Source: Rosenbergiella nectarea
GTDB lineage: Bacteria > Pseudomonadota > Gammaproteobacteria > Enterobacterales > Enterobacteriaceae
Direction: 5' to 3'
DNA length: 64,000 nt
Assembly: GCF_900111105.1 (NCBI RefSeq)
Contig: NZ_FOGC01000001.1
Span: 98,323 to 162,322, forward strand
The position numbers and the translations under genes are program-made. Below the pieces are notes generated by a model. That model worked only from the letters and a program-made list of their open reading frames with translations. It had not been told where the DNA came from and did not search any database. Each line of letters opens with the position of its first letter. Position 1 is the first letter of the stretch. This document shows, piece by piece, positions 29,425 to 39,038 of the stretch.

Positions 29425-30384
29425 TTAATTTTTATCCGTTGTTTCGATCCGTTGAATAAAATAGCGAGGTCGAGCCCTTACATCATGATAAATCCGGCCA
29501 ATATATTCGCCGAGCAATCCCATGCCAATAAATTGCGCACCAATAAAAATAAATAATAAAGCAAAAAGAATAAATACTCCTTCGGCTGACCACTGTGGGC
29601 CCATAATAATTCTCATGGTGATCAAAAAAATAGAAAATAGGAAACCGATTAGGGCAATCACGCTACCAAATATACTCAGTAACCTGAGCGGTGTCGTCGT
29701 CATGCAAGTGACCAGATCATACATTAGATTGATAAGCCGCATTGTTGTGTACTTTGATTGGCCAAACTCTCTTTCCGCATGATTAACCGGGATATCGATG
29801 ACTTTGTGAGCGAAGGTGTTCGCGAGCAGCGGGATAAAGGTGCTCCGCTCATGACAGGTCAGCATGGCATCGATGACGTGACGACGATAAGCGCGCAACA
29901 TACACCCGTAATCTCCAATTTCTTGGCCCGTTGACCGTCGAATTAATTGATTAATTGCGCGTGACGCTATTTTTCGAAAAACGTTATCCTGTCGATTTAT
30001 TCTAATGGTACCGACTACGTCATATCCCTCAGCCGCTTTGTTGACCAAACGGGGAATTTCTTCGGGAGGGTTTTGTAAGTCAGCGTCTAACGTAATGATC
30101 AAATCGCCTTTCGCTTGACTAAAGCCGGCCATTAGCGCGGAGTGTTGTCCATAGTTACGATTCAAGAAAACAGCACTAATCGCCTTATCTATTTTATGGA
30201 CGGCATCACTTAAAATTGGGCCAGAACCATCCCGGCTACCATCATCGACCATAATAATTTCAAAGGGGTAAGCCAAGTTTTGGCACACCGTTAAGGTACG
30301 AGAGATTAGCTCGGGCAGGCATTGTTCCTCATTGAACACAGGGATAACAATCGATACAAGGGTCAGTGGTGAGTTGATTGACAT
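29425..30384 (-). CDS. arnC: Undecaprenyl-phosphate 4-deoxy-4-formamido-L-arabinose transferase ArnC
   Basis: Family 2 glycosyltransferase that moves the formylated sugar from UDP to undecaprenyl phosphate. The product is 319 residues (E. coli 322). The GT-A domain carries VPVFNEE near residue 15 and the [10 protein letters not shown] motif near 100. Two C-terminal membrane helices (about 235-258 and 268-290) anchor it. It lies between arnB and arnA in the standard order. Confidence 0.96.
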   Translation of the reverse strand: MSINSPLTLVSIVIPVFNEEQCLPELISRTLTVCQNLAYPFEIIMVDDGSRDGSGPILSDAVHKIDKAISAVFLNRNYGQHSALMAGFSQAKGDLIITLDADLQNPPEEIPRLVNKAAEGYDVVGTIRINRQDNVFRKIASRAINQLIRRSTGQEIGDYGCMLRAYRRHVIDAMLTCHERSTFIPLLANTFAHKVIDIPVNHAEREFGQSKYTTMRLINLMYDLVTCMTTTPLRLLSIFGSVIALIGFLFSIFLITMRIIMGPQWSAEGVFILFALLFIFIGAQFIGMGLLGEYIGRIYHDVRARPRYFIQRIETTDKN

Positions 30385-30388
30385 GTTA

Positions 30389-31525
30389 TTACCTCAAAAT
30401 ATCGTGGATTACACGGCTAACCGTTAGGATATTCTCTTCTGTCATACCGGGGAAAAGGGGGAGAGAACAGACCGTATTACTGTTCCATTCGCTATTCGGT
30501 AAGGAGAGGTGTGGGTATTTTTGGCGGTAGTAAGCGTGGGTATGTGCAGCCCGAAAGTGTAGACCACTTCCAATCCCCCGTTCATGGAGTTTACTCATAA
30601 AGGTATCGCGATCCATACCACAAAGTGACTTATCGACGCGTACGATAAAAAGATGCCACGCATGGGTATGTAGCCAGTCAGGGCGTTGTAAAGGAAGTAA
30701 CGGCAGGTCGTCTAATAAGGATAAGTATTGTTCAGCAAGATGCTGTCGTTGTTGGTTAAACATTGCCAATTTTTGCATCTGTACTCGCGCAATTGCAGCA
30801 TTAATATCGGGGAGATTGTACTTATATCCAGGCTGTATCACCTCCGCGTGGGGAGAGCGCCCTGGTTGTTTTCTTGAGGCACTTTCAAGTTGTAAGCCGT
30901 GAAACTTTAGGCTTTTCACACGCTGGGCAAAATCCTCATCATCGGTAACAATCATACCGCCTTCGCCGCAAGTAATATTTTTGATGGCGTGAAAAGAGAA
31001 TATCGCGGTACCTTGCCTACCAATCACTTGCTGATGGTAGCAAGTGCCTAAAGCATGCGCTGCGTCCTCAATAATAGGGATCTGGTATCGTAAACCGATC
31101 TCGTAAATAGCGGGAAGGTTAACGGGGACTCCGGCAAAATGTACAGGGATAATCGCTTTTGTCCTGAGAGTCACTGCGGCTTCGATGGCTTGTGGTGTCA
31201 CCATCAAGGTCTCGCGATCGACATCTATCATGACCGGCTTAGCGCCCAGCAGCTCGATCATATTGAGTGTGGATACCCAAGTAAAAGAGGGAGTAATGAC
31301 TTCATCACCCTCCTTTATGCCTAGGGCTAATAAGCTGATATGCAGTGCAGCAGTGGCAGAGCTGACGGCAATAGCTTGTTTATTACCCGTAAAGTGGCGG
31401 AAGCACAGCTCCAGTTCAGTATTTTTCGGACCGGTAGTAATCCAACCTGAATCGAGAACTTCTTTAACAGCAAGTAATTCCTTTTCATCGAACGCAGGCT
31501 TAGCGAACGGTAAAAAATCACGCAT
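30389..31525 (-). CDS. arnB: UDP-L-Ara4O C-4'' transaminase ArnB
   Basis: PLP-dependent aminotransferase of the DegT/DnrJ/EryC1 family that makes UDP-Ara4N from the 4-keto sugar using glutamate. The product is 378 residues (E. coli 379). The PLP lysine sits in [14 protein letters not shown] near residue 182, with the substrate segments [10 protein letters not shown] and EDAAHALG. An AAGGAAG site precedes the ATG. It is the first gene of arnBCADTEF, with a 360-base upstream region containing a Fur-like palindrome. Confidence 0.96.
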   Translation of the reverse strand: MRDFLPFAKPAFDEKELLAVKEVLDSGWITTGPKNTELELCFRHFTGNKQAIAVSSATAALHISLLALGIKEGDEVITPSFTWVSTLNMIELLGAKPVMIDVDRETLMVTPQAIEAAVTLRTKAIIPVHFAGVPVNLPAIYEIGLRYQIPIIEDAAHALGTCYHQQVIGRQGTAIFSFHAIKNITCGEGGMIVTDDEDFAQRVKSLKFHGLQLESASRKQPGRSPHAEVIQPGYKYNLPDINAAIARVQMQKLAMFNQQRQHLAEQYLSLLDDLPLLPLQRPDWLHTHAWHLFIVRVDKSLCGMDRDTFMSKLHERGIGSGLHFRAAHTHAYYRQKYPHLSLPNSEWNSNTVCSLPLFPGMTEENILTVSRVIHDILR

Positions 31526-31886
31526 AGTTCTTCCTTAGGGAGTAGAAGTGGTTATTCATACTCGCAATATATTCAGTGTGAGAGTGAATTAGCGATGATA
31601 GAGTGTTTGTTCGCATTTAAACGCTAAATAAACGACGAGAAAGTGTTAGGTAATTTTTTGTAGCAATAAAAATAATAACTTGATAATTATTATCTTTTTA
31701 CTTTTCCACAGGGTTATTGGGGAAGGGAATGAAAGAAAGTGCGTTACCATAATTAATAAATTAAATTTACTATTTTTAAGTTACCTTTAGCTTGAAGTTA
31801 ACTCGCTGTGAATAATAGCGGGTAGCTCCTTGTTAATATTTATATCGACACCTCAGCAATATCCTTGAATGGCTGAACAGTTAGAT
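31526..31886. other. AT-rich gene-free region upstream of arnB
   Basis: About 360 bases with no convincing gene on either strand. It presumably holds the arn promoter and leader. It contains the Fur-like palindrome listed separately. I looked for a PmrA-type direct repeat and found only a CTTAAA / TTTAAT pair on the minus strand with nine bases between, not the usual five, so PmrA control cannot be claimed. Confidence 0.5.
31681..31695. promoter_or_regulatory. Fur-like palindrome upstream of the arn operon
   Basis: TGATAATTATTATCT matches the 7-1-7 Fur motif TGATAATNATTATCA at all but the last position, as good as the sites in the enterobactin locus of this window. It lies about 155 bases upstream of arnB and about 190 bases upstream of the tRNA promoter. 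The region is AT-rich, so chance is possible. Confidence 0.5.
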
Positions 31887-31915
31887 TTGCATTTATGCTC
31901 GTCTAGGCGTAATAT
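31887..31915 (+). promoter_or_regulatory. Sigma-70 promoter of the tandem tRNA-fMet genes
   Basis: -35 TTGCAT (31887-31892), a 17-base spacer and -10 TAATAT (31910-31915), 16 bases before the first tRNA. Both hexamers are near consensus and the spacing is ideal. Confidence 0.8.
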
Positions 31916-31931
31916 TGAGATGTTTTTCGGA

Positions 31932-32008
<77 letters not shown>

Positions 32009-32033
32009 ATACAGTATGAAAGTCGTTCTCGGA

Positions 32034-32110
<77 letters not shown>

Positions 32111-32218
32111 TTTTCCTAGTTCTTTTTCCAAATCGACGTCGTCAGGACGACGGGTTTTAGAAAAATGTCTATCGAAAATGGCTCCTGTCCTTCGACAGGC
32201 CCATACAGGATTCTGATT

Positions 32219-32246
32219 AAAACCCCGATTTTTCGGGGTTTTTTAT
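32219..32246 (+). terminator. Intrinsic terminator between tRNA-fMet and rimP
   Basis: Stem AACCCCGA / TCGGGGTT (32221-32228 with 32233-32240), TTTT loop and a T-run. In E. coli the metY-rimP-nusA transcript passes partly through a similar terminator, so it may attenuate rather than fully end transcription. Confidence 0.88.
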
Positions 32247-32305
32247 TATCAGAAAAGCGTTGTCATACTGGGCGTTAGCCCTTTTTTTATGTCTTGGGGG
32301 TGGCT

Positions 32306-32758
32306 TTGTCCACGTTAGAACAGAAGTTAACAGAGTTGATTACAGCGCCAGTTGAAGCACTGGGTTATGAGTTAGTGGGGATAGAGTTCGTGCGGGCTCG
32401 CACCTCTACGCTTCGTATCTATATTGATAGCGAAAATGGTATCAATGTTGACGACTGTGCCGATGTCAGTCATCAAGTTAGTGCTGTCATGGATGTAGAA
32501 GATCCCATTACTGTGGCGTATCACCTTGAAGTGTCTTCCCCGGGGCTGGATCGACCATTATTTACCGCAGCGCATTATGAACGTTTCGCTGGCCAAGATG
32601 TCAGTGTGGTATTACGTATCGCTGTACAAAATCGTCGCAAATGGCAGGGGACTATCAAATCCGTAGAAGGTGAGATGGTCACATTGTCCGTTGATGGCAA
32701 AGACGAAGTGTTTGCACTGAGCAATATTCAGAAAGCAAACATTATCCCTCGTTTTTAA
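32306..32758 (+). CDS. rimP: Ribosome maturation factor RimP
   Basis: Helps 30S subunit assembly. The TTG at 32306, preceded by GGGGGTG, gives a protein beginning [12 protein letters not shown] and 150 residues long, exactly the E. coli length. The frame is open 4 codons further up from another TTG. Conserved blocks [18 protein letters not shown]-like [14 protein letters not shown] and SSPGLDRPL are present. It is the first protein gene of rimP-nusA-infB. Confidence 0.95.
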   Translation: MSTLEQKLTELITAPVEALGYELVGIEFVRARTSTLRIYIDSENGINVDDCADVSHQVSAVMDVEDPITVAYHLEVSSPGLDRPLFTAAHYERFAGQDVSVVLRIAVQNRRKWQGTIKSVEGEMVTLSVDGKDEVFALSNIQKANIIPRF

Positions 32759-32782
32759 ACGTTCTGATTGAGGCTAACCAGG

Positions 32783-34270
32783 ATGAATAAAGAAATTTTA
32801 GCGGTTGTTGAAGCCGTTTCGAATGAAAAAGCCCTGCCGCGTGAGAAAATTTTTGAAGCGTTAGAGAGTGCGCTGGCGACAGCGACCAAGAAAAAATATG
32901 AACAAGAAATCGAAGTTCGCGTAGAAATCGACCGTAGAAGCGGTGATTTTGATACGTTCCGCCGTTGGGTGATCGTTGATGAAGTGACGATGCCAACCCG
33001 AGAAATCACGCTGGACGCAGCACGCTTCGAAGATGAAAGTTTCCAGCTTGGTGAATATGTTGAAGATCAAATCGAATCGGTGACCTTTGACCGCATCACG
33101 ACGCAAACGGCGAAACAAGTTATCGTTCAGAAAGTCCGTGAAGCAGAGCGTGCGTTAGTGGTTGACCAATTCCGCGAGCAGCAAGGCGAAATCATTACTG
33201 CTATCGTCAAGAAAGTGAATCGCGATAACATCATTCTTGACCTCGGGAACAACGCCGAAGCGGTGATCCTACGTGAAGACATGCTGCCACGTGAAAACTT
33301 CCGCGCTGGCGATAGAATTCGCGGTGTATTGTATGCAGTACGCCCAGAAGCGCGTGGCGCTCAACTTTTCGTGACACGTTCTAAACCAGAAATGCTGGTC
33401 GAGCTGTTCCGTATCGAAGTGCCAGAAATCGGTGAAGAAGTTATCGAAATCAAAGGCGCGGCCCGTGATCCAGGTTCGCGTGCGAAGATTGCGGTGAAAA
33501 CCAACGATAAGCGTATCGACCCGGTTGGTGCTTGCGTAGGAATGCGCGGTGCACGCGTGCAGGCCGTTTCAAGTGAATTGGGCGGTGAACGTATTGATAT
33601 CGTGCTGTGGGATGATAATCCAGCGCAGTTCGTCATCAATGCAATGGCTCCAGCGGATGTCTCTTCAATTGTTGTTGATGAAGACAACCATACCATGGAT
33701 ATCGCCGTTGAAGCGAGCACCTTAGCGCAAGCTATTGGTCGTAATGGCCAAAACGTCCGTTTAGCGTCTCAACTGAGTGGTTGGGATCTGAATGTGATGA
33801 CGGTAGAAGATTTACAGGCTAAGCACCAAGCGGAAGCACATGCCGCTATTGCGACCTTCACCAAATATCTCGATATTGATGAAGAATTCGCCACTGTGCT
33901 AGTCGAAGAAGGGTTCTCTTCTCTCGAGGAATTGGCTTATATTCCGGTTGATGAATTGCTGGAAATTGATGGCCTTGACGAAGAGATGGTAGAAGCTTTG
34001 CGTGAACGCGCTAAGACTGCGTTGACCACCTTTGCCCAAGATTCTGCTACTGGCGGAGCCATCAAACCCCCTGCAGAAGATCTGCTGGGCTTAGAAGGCA
34101 TGACTCCGGATTTAGCGAATCGTTTAGCGGCTATTGGTGTTTCCACCCTGGAAGATCTTGCGGAGCAAGGTGTTGACGATCTAGCAGATATCGAACAACT
34201 GGACGAAGAAAAAGCCGGTACGCTGATTATGGCGGCTCGTAATATCTGCTGGTTTGGCGACGACGCATAA
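32783..34270 (+). CDS. nusA: Transcription termination/antitermination factor NusA
   Basis: Binds RNA polymerase and nascent RNA and modulates pausing, termination and antitermination. The ATG at 32783 gives 495 residues, as in E. coli. Order: N-terminal polymerase-binding domain, S1 domain (about 135-200), KH1 and KH2 (VGMRGARVQ and IGRNGQNVR GxxG loops) and two acidic C-terminal repeats with [13 protein letters not shown] and [16 protein letters not shown]. It lies in the rimP-nusA-infB operon. Confidence 0.97.
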   Translation: MNKEILAVVEAVSNEKALPREKIFEALESALATATKKKYEQEIEVRVEIDRRSGDFDTFRRWVIVDEVTMPTREITLDAARFEDESFQLGEYVEDQIESVTFDRITTQTAKQVIVQKVREAERALVVDQFREQQGEIITAIVKKVNRDNIILDLGNNAEAVILREDMLPRENFRAGDRIRGVLYAVRPEARGAQLFVTRSKPEMLVELFRIEVPEIGEEVIEIKGAARDPGSRAKIAVKTNDKRIDPVGACVGMRGARVQAVSSELGGERIDIVLWDDNPAQFVINAMAPADVSSIVVDEDNHTMDIAVEASTLAQAIGRNGQNVRLASQLSGWDLNVMTVEDLQAKHQAEAHAAIATFTKYLDIDEEFATVLVEEGFSSLEELAYIPVDELLEIDGLDEEMVEALRERAKTALTTFAQDSATGGAIKPPAEDLLGLEGMTPDLANRLAAIGVSTLEDLAEQGVDDLADIEQLDEEKAGTLIMAARNICWFGDDA

Positions 34271-34288
34271 CACACAGGAAGGAAAAGC

Positions 34289-36946
34289 ATGACTGATGTA
34301 ACAGTAAAAGCGCTGGCAACACAACTGAATACTCCGGTCGATCGCTTAGTTCAGCAATTGGCTGATGCGGGTATTCGTAAATCCGATAACGATTCTGTGA
34401 CGCAAGAAGAGCAAGACACCTTGCGTGCTCATCAGAAAAATACAGCGTCGAGTAAATTGACGCTTCAACGTAAAACTCGTAGTACGCTTAACGTTCCAAG
34501 CACCGGTGGAAAAAGTAAATCGGTGCAGATTGAAGTCCGCAAAAAACGTACCTATGTGAAAGAAGACGCTGAAGCGGAGCGTAAAGCTCAAGCGGAAGCG
34601 GAAGCGCAAGCACAGCGTGAAGCGGAAGAAAAAGCTAAGCAGGCAGCAGAAGAAGCGAAGCGTAAAGCGGAAGAAAAAGCTAAACGTGAGGCGGAAGAAG
34701 CCGCTAAGCGTCAGGCGGTGGAATCAAATAAAGTGACCCAACAGAATCAAACTATGAATAAAGACGCACAGTCAGAAAAAGCACGCCGCGAAGCTGAAAA
34801 TGCTGAGTTGAAGCGTAAAGCCGAAGAAGAAGCGCGCCGTAAAATTGAAGCGGAAGCGCAACGTGTAGCAGAAGAAGCGCGTCGTCTTGCTGAAGAGAAA
34901 GGCGAAGAGTGGGAAAAAGCCAGTCAGAAAACCGAAGAGGATACTGACTATCACGTCACCACTTCGCAACACGCTCGCCAAGCTGAAGACGAAAATGATC
35001 GTGAAGTCGAAGGCGGTCGTGGTCGTACTCGTACGGCGAAAGCGCCTCGCGCTAAGAAAGGCAACAAGCATTCTGAAGCGAAGACTGATCGTGAAGAAGC
35101 GCGTGCAGCGGGACGCGGCGGTAAGGGTAAACAACGCGGTAAGAGTTCACTGCAGCAAGGTTTTAACAAGCCTGCGCAAGCCGTAAACCGTGATGTACAA
35201 ATTGGTGAAACCATTACTGTTGCTGAACTGGCGAATAAAATGGCCGTTAAAGGCTCGCAAGTGATCAAAGTGATGATGAAAATGGGCGCAATGGCGACCA
35301 TTAACCAAGTTATCGATCAAGAGACTGCACAGCTTGTGGCGGAAGAGATGGGCCACAAAGTTTTCTTACGTCGTGAGAACGAATTAGAAGAAGCGGTAAT
35401 GAGTGACCGTGATACCGGCACAACGGCTGAATTAGAGCCACGTGCACCGGTGGTAACGATCATGGGTCACGTTGACCACGGTAAAACCTCGTTACTGGAT
35501 TACATCCGTTCAACGCGTGTTGCCTCTGGTGAAGCCGGCGGGATCACACAGCATATCGGTGCTTACCACGTTGAAACAGATAACGGCATGGTCACTTTCT
35601 TAGATACTCCTGGACACGCCGCGTTTACCGCAATGCGTGCACGGGGTGCTCAAGCGACTGATATCGTAATCCTTGTTGTTGCGGCTGACGATGGCGTGAT
35701 GCCACAAACGATCGAAGCGGTTCAGCATGCGAAAGCAGCTGGCGTTCCTGTTATCGTTGCAGTGAACAAATGTGATAAGCCAGAAGCTGATCCAGATCGT
35801 GTTAAAAACGAACTGACTCAATTCGGTATCGTGCCGGAAGAGTGGGGCGGCGAAAACATGTTCGTTAACGTCTCTGCGAAAGCGGGTACAGGGATCGATG
35901 ATTTACTGCAAGCAATCTTATTACAAGCCGAAGTATTAGAACTGACGGCTAACCGTAATGGCATGGCAAGTGGTGTCGTAATCGAATCTTTCCTAGATAA
36001 AGGTCGTGGCCCGGTTGCAACCGTACTGGTTCGTGCGGGAACCTTAAACAAAGGTGACATCGTACTGTGTGGCTTCGAATACGGACGCGTTCGTGCGATG
36101 CGTGACGAGCTAGGCCGCGAAGTGATGACTGCGGGTCCTTCGATTCCTGTGGAAATCCTTGGTATGTCAGGTGTTCCGGCAGCAGGTGATGAAGCGACTG
36201 TCGTACGTGACGAGAAGAAAGCACGTGAAGTTGCGTTATATCGCCAAGGTAAATTCCGTGAAGTTAAGTTAGCTCGCCAGCAGAAATCTAAGCTGGAAAA
36301 TATGTTTGCTAACATGACTGAAGGCGATGTCTCTGAGCTGAATATCGTAATGAAAGCAGACGTTCAAGGTTCTGTTGAAGCAATCAGCGATTCACTACTG
36401 AAACTGTCTACTGATGAAGTTAAAGTGAAAATCGTCGGGTCAGGTGTGGGGGGAATTACCGAAACGGATGCCACCCTAGCGGCAGCTTCTAACGCAATTT
36501 TGGTCGGATTTAACGTTCGTGCGGATGCTTCAGCGCGCCGCGTGATCGATGCCGAAAGCTTAGACCTACGTTACTACTCGGTTATCTATAACCTGATCGA
36601 TGAAGTGAAAGCGGCAATGAGCGGTATGTTGGCGCCTGAGTACAAACAACAAATCATCGGTCTGGCACAAGTTCGTGATGTCTTCAAATCACCGAAATTC
36701 GGTGCGATTGCCGGTTGTATGGTGACTGAAGGGATCATCAAGCGCCACAACCCTATCCGCGTTCTGCGTGATAACATTGTTATCTACGAAGGCGAACTGG
36801 AATCCTTACGTCGTTTCAAAGATGATGTGAATGAAGTTCGTAACGGTATGGAGTGTGGTGTTGGCGTGAAGAACTACAACGATGTCCGTGCCGGTGACCA
36901 AATCGAAGTGTTTGAAATCATTGAAATCAAACGTACTATCGATTAA
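34289..36946 (+). CDS. infB: Translation initiation factor IF-2
   Basis: GTPase that brings fMet-tRNA to the 30S subunit and promotes subunit joining. The product is 885 residues (E. coli 890). The N-terminal region is a long Ala/Glu/Lys/Arg-rich helix (about 90-210). The G domain starts near 385 with G1 GHVDHGKT at 393-400, G3 DTPGH and G4 NKCD (E. coli NKID). Domains II, III and IV follow. In-frame GTG at 34733 (codon 149) and ATG at 34754 (codon 156) sit where E. coli starts its short IF2 forms. Confidence 0.97.
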   Translation: MTDVTVKALATQLNTPVDRLVQQLADAGIRKSDNDSVTQEEQDTLRAHQKNTASSKLTLQRKTRSTLNVPSTGGKSKSVQIEVRKKRTYVKEDAEAERKAQAEAEAQAQREAEEKAKQAAEEAKRKAEEKAKREAEEAAKRQAVESNKVTQQNQTMNKDAQSEKARREAENAELKRKAEEEARRKIEAEAQRVAEEARRLAEEKGEEWEKASQKTEEDTDYHVTTSQHARQAEDENDREVEGGRGRTRTAKAPRAKKGNKHSEAKTDREEARAAGRGGKGKQRGKSSLQQGFNKPAQAVNRDVQIGETITVAELANKMAVKGSQVIKVMMKMGAMATINQVIDQETAQLVAEEMGHKVFLRRENELEEAVMSDRDTGTTAELEPRAPVVTIMGHVDHGKTSLLDYIRSTRVASGEAGGITQHIGAYHVETDNGMVTFLDTPGHAAFTAMRARGAQATDIVILVVAADDGVMPQTIEAVQHAKAAGVPVIVAVNKCDKPEADPDRVKNELTQFGIVPEEWGGENMFVNVSAKAGTGIDDLLQAILLQAEVLELTANRNGMASGVVIESFLDKGRGPVATVLVRAGTLNKGDIVLCGFEYGRVRAMRDELGREVMTAGPSIPVEILGMSGVPAAGDEATVVRDEKKAREVALYRQGKFREVKLARQQKSKLENMFANMTEGDVSELNIVMKADVQGSVEAISDSLLKLSTDEVKVKIVGSGVGGITETDATLAAASNAILVGFNVRADASARRVIDAESLDLRYYSVIYNLIDEVKAAMSGMLAPEYKQQIIGLAQVRDVFKSPKFGAIAGCMVTEGIIKRHNPIRVLRDNIVIYEGELESLRRFKDDVNEVRNGMECGVGVKNYNDVRAGDQIEVFEIIEIKRTID

Positions 36947-36970
36947 TTGTTGGCGAAGCTAGCAGTATTT

Positions 36971-36989
36971 GGGAGGCCTTTGGCCTCCC
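36971..36989 (+). other. Intercistronic stem-loop between infB and rbfA
   Basis: Perfect 8-base stem GGGAGGCC / GGCCTCCC with a TTT loop. No U-tract follows (GAATTG), so it more likely marks RNA processing or stability than termination. Confidence 0.6.
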
Positions 36990-37012
36990 GAATTGTTTGA
37001 AAGGAATAAAAA

Positions 37013-37417
37013 ATGGCAAAAGAATTTGGACGCTCCCAGCGCGTCGCTCAAGAATTACAAAAAGAGCTGGCAGTTATCATCCAACGTGAAATTAAAGATC
37101 CACGAGTGGGTATGATGGTGACAGTATCGGGTGTTGAGGTCTCTCGTGACCTCGCCTATGCAAAAGTATTCGTGACCTTTTTAAACGACAAAGATGAAGA
37201 TGCCGTGAAGCAAGGCGTAAAAGCGCTGCAAGATGCTTCGGGCTTTATCCGCACTCTACTGGGTAAAGCGATGCGTCTGCGTATCGTTCCTGAACTGACA
37301 TTCTTCTACGACAACTCATTAGTTGAAGGAATGCGTATGTCGAATCTGGTGACCAGCGTCGTGAACAAAGACAACGAACGTCACGTTGATGAGAAGAGCG
37401 AGGATAAGGAGGACTAA
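37013..37417 (+). CDS. rbfA: Ribosome-binding factor A
   Basis: Cold-shock KH-fold protein needed for 16S rRNA 5'-end maturation and 30S assembly. The product is 134 residues (E. coli 133), with [17 protein letters not shown] at the start, the conserved DPRVG segment and a charged C-terminal tail. Its stop overlaps the truB start by one base (TAATG). Confidence 0.97.
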   Translation: MAKEFGRSQRVAQELQKELAVIIQREIKDPRVGMMVTVSGVEVSRDLAYAKVFVTFLNDKDEDAVKQGVKALQDASGFIRTLLGKAMRLRIVPELTFFYDNSLVEGMRMSNLVTSVVNKDNERHVDEKSEDKED

Positions 37418-38361
37418 TGGGTCGTCCACGTCGTCGCGGGCGCGACATTCATGGTGTGCTGTTGCTGGATAAACCACAAGGTATGTCATCGAATGATGTC
37501 CTTCAGAAGGTCAAAAGACTCTATAACGCGAATAAAGCCGGTCACACTGGCGCCTTAGATCCTTTGGCAACTGGAATGCTACCGATTTGCTTAGGTGAAG
37601 CGACAAAATTCTCACAATATCTGCTTGATGCGGATAAGCGATATCGTGTGATTGCTCGGTTAGGGCAGCGCACCGATACCTCTGACGCCGACGGTAATAT
37701 TGTTGAAGAGCGGCAGATCCAGTTTACCCAACAGCAGCTCGAGCAAGCCTTAGAACATTTTCGGGGTGATACTCAGCAAGTGCCGACGATGTTTTCTGCG
37801 TTAAAATATCAAGGGCGACCACTCTACGAATACGCGCGGCAAGGGATCACCGTGCCTCGCGAAGCCCGTCCTATCACTGTGTATGAATTACTATTTATTC
37901 GGTGGGAAGGGGATGAGTTAGAGCTGGAAATTCATTGCTCGAAAGGTACCTACATTCGTACCATCATTGATGACTTGGGTGAGCGATTGGGCTGTGGGGC
38001 GCATGTGAGTATGTTGCGTCGTCTACAGGTTGATCGTTACCCAGCGGAGAAAATGGTCACGCTGGCACAACTCCAACAGTGGGTTGCCGACGCTGACGCT
38101 GCTGGCACTTCTGCTGCTGAGCAATTGGATCCGTTACTTTTACCTATGGATACCCCTGCCGCGGCTTACCCGACGGTGAGTTTGCCGCAAGTCAGCAGTC
38201 ATTGGTTTACATTAGGTCAAGCCGTTCAGGTCGCTGGTGCTCCCAGCAAGGGTCTGGTGCGTGTATACGAAATGGATACAGATAAGTTTCTCGGTATGGC
38301 GCAGATCGATGACCAAGGTCGGGTTGCTCCAAAACGCTTGGTGGTGGAATTTCCTCTCTGA
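37417..38361 (+). CDS. truB: tRNA pseudouridine-55 synthase TruB
   Basis: Makes the universal pseudouridine 55 in the T-loop of tRNAs. The product is 314 residues, the E. coli length. Catalytic Asp48 lies in [14 protein letters not shown]. Other blocks are [21 protein letters not shown] [16 protein letters not shown], and a C-terminal PUA-like region. It is translationally coupled to rbfA and followed by rpsO. Confidence 0.97.
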   Translation: MGRPRRRGRDIHGVLLLDKPQGMSSNDVLQKVKRLYNANKAGHTGALDPLATGMLPICLGEATKFSQYLLDADKRYRVIARLGQRTDTSDADGNIVEERQIQFTQQQLEQALEHFRGDTQQVPTMFSALKYQGRPLYEYARQGITVPREARPITVYELLFIRWEGDELELEIHCSKGTYIRTIIDDLGERLGCGAHVSMLRRLQVDRYPAEKMVTLAQLQQWVADADAAGTSAAEQLDPLLLPMDTPAAAYPTVSLPQVSSHWFTLGQAVQVAGAPSKGLVRVYEMDTDKFLGMAQIDDQGRVAPKRLVVEFPL

Positions 38362-38366
38362 GGCGT

Positions 38367-38395
38367 TTGCACTCTGGCCTAGCGCAGAGTAGAAT
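38367..38395 (+). promoter_or_regulatory. rpsO promoter (sigma-70)
   Basis: -35 TTGCAC (38367-38372), 17-base spacer and -10 TAGAAT (38390-38395), starting six bases after the truB stop. It gives rpsO its own promoter, as in E. coli. Confidence 0.75.
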
Positions 38396-38467
38396 GACTG
38401 CGCTAAAAGTGGGTCGCTGAATTAGAGATCGGCGGTTCGAATTCATTTAATTTTATTGGAGTATATT

Positions 38468-38737
38468 ATGTCTCTAAGCGTAGAAGCTAAAGCTGAGATC
38501 GTTGCTAAATATGGTCGTGATGCTAACGACAGTGGTTCAACTGAAGTACAAGTTGCGCTATTAACTGCTCAAATCACTCACCTGCAAGGTCACTTCTCTG
38601 AGCACAAGAAAGATCACCACAGCCGTCGTGGTCTGCTGCGTATGGTTTCACAACGTCGTAAGCTACTGGATTACCTGAAGCGTAAAGATGTTAAGCGTTA
38701 CACTGACCTAATCGCAAGCCTAGGTCTGCGTCGCTAA
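38468..38737 (+). CDS. rpsO: 30S ribosomal protein S15
   Basis: Primary 16S rRNA-binding protein that also represses its own mRNA in E. coli by trapping ribosomes on a leader pseudoknot. The ATG at 38468 with a TTGGAG site gives 89 residues, the E. coli length. Conserved [19 protein letters not shown] and DHHSRRGLL blocks are present. The reading frame continues four codons upstream, which are leader. Confidence 0.98.
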   Translation: MSLSVEAKAEIVAKYGRDANDSGSTEVQVALLTAQITHLQGHFSEHKKDHHSRRGLLRMVSQRRKLLDYLKRKDVKRYTDLIASLGLRR

Positions 38738-38819
38738 GTTAAAAAGTCTTTACGCGAAACTGCCTTGTATTTATACAAATTGCAGAATCAATGTTAAGAT
38801 TACAACGCACTTTGTGTGT

Positions 38820-38845
38820 AAGGGGCCTGCAAGGCCCCTTTTTTT
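38820..38845 (+). terminator. Intrinsic terminator after rpsO
   Basis: Stem AAGGGGCC / GGCCCCTT with TGCAA loop followed by a run of T. It separates rpsO from the pnp promoter. In E. coli some transcripts read through into pnp. Confidence 0.9.
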
Positions 38846-38861
38846 GAATAGTAGTTGTCCA

Positions 38862-38890
38862 TTTTGTAACAGGCACGACAGTGTTATACT
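38862..38890 (+). promoter_or_regulatory. Probable pnp promoter
   Basis: -10 TATACT (38885-38890) with a weak -35 TTTTGT (38862-38867) at 17 bases. It lies just upstream of the leader hairpin of pnp, the place of the E. coli pnp promoter. Confidence 0.55.
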
Positions 38891-38910
38891 GTTATTCAGT
38901 GAAAGAAAGT

Positions 38911-38981
38911 TGCACGATTCGCGCGGCTAATGATAGGGCTTATGGCGTTTATTGAGCCTTATCATTAGTCGCGAGGATGCA
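38911..38981 (+). promoter_or_regulatory. pnp leader RNase III-type hairpin
   Basis: A long inverted repeat: the 19-base arm at 38922-38940 pairs with 38955-38973 in all positions if two G-U pairs are allowed, and outer TGCA bases extend it. In E. coli a double-stranded leader like this is cut by RNase III and then by PNPase, giving autoregulation. The structure is seen and the mechanism is inferred from that homologue. Confidence 0.85.
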
Positions 38982-39038
38982 AACCGATCACATTAATGAT
39001 GACTTATTGCGTTACACTCCTCGATAAAGGAAACGATT

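Noticed and set aside
31740..31800. Possible PmrA box upstream of arnB
   Set aside because: CTTAAA and TTTAAT are present on the minus strand, but nine bases separate them and not five, and the area is AT-rich.
34772..35134. Phe/Thr-rich open frame opposite infB
   Set aside because: It is antisense to the repetitive Ala/Glu/Lys region of IF2, which produces long frames by codon bias.
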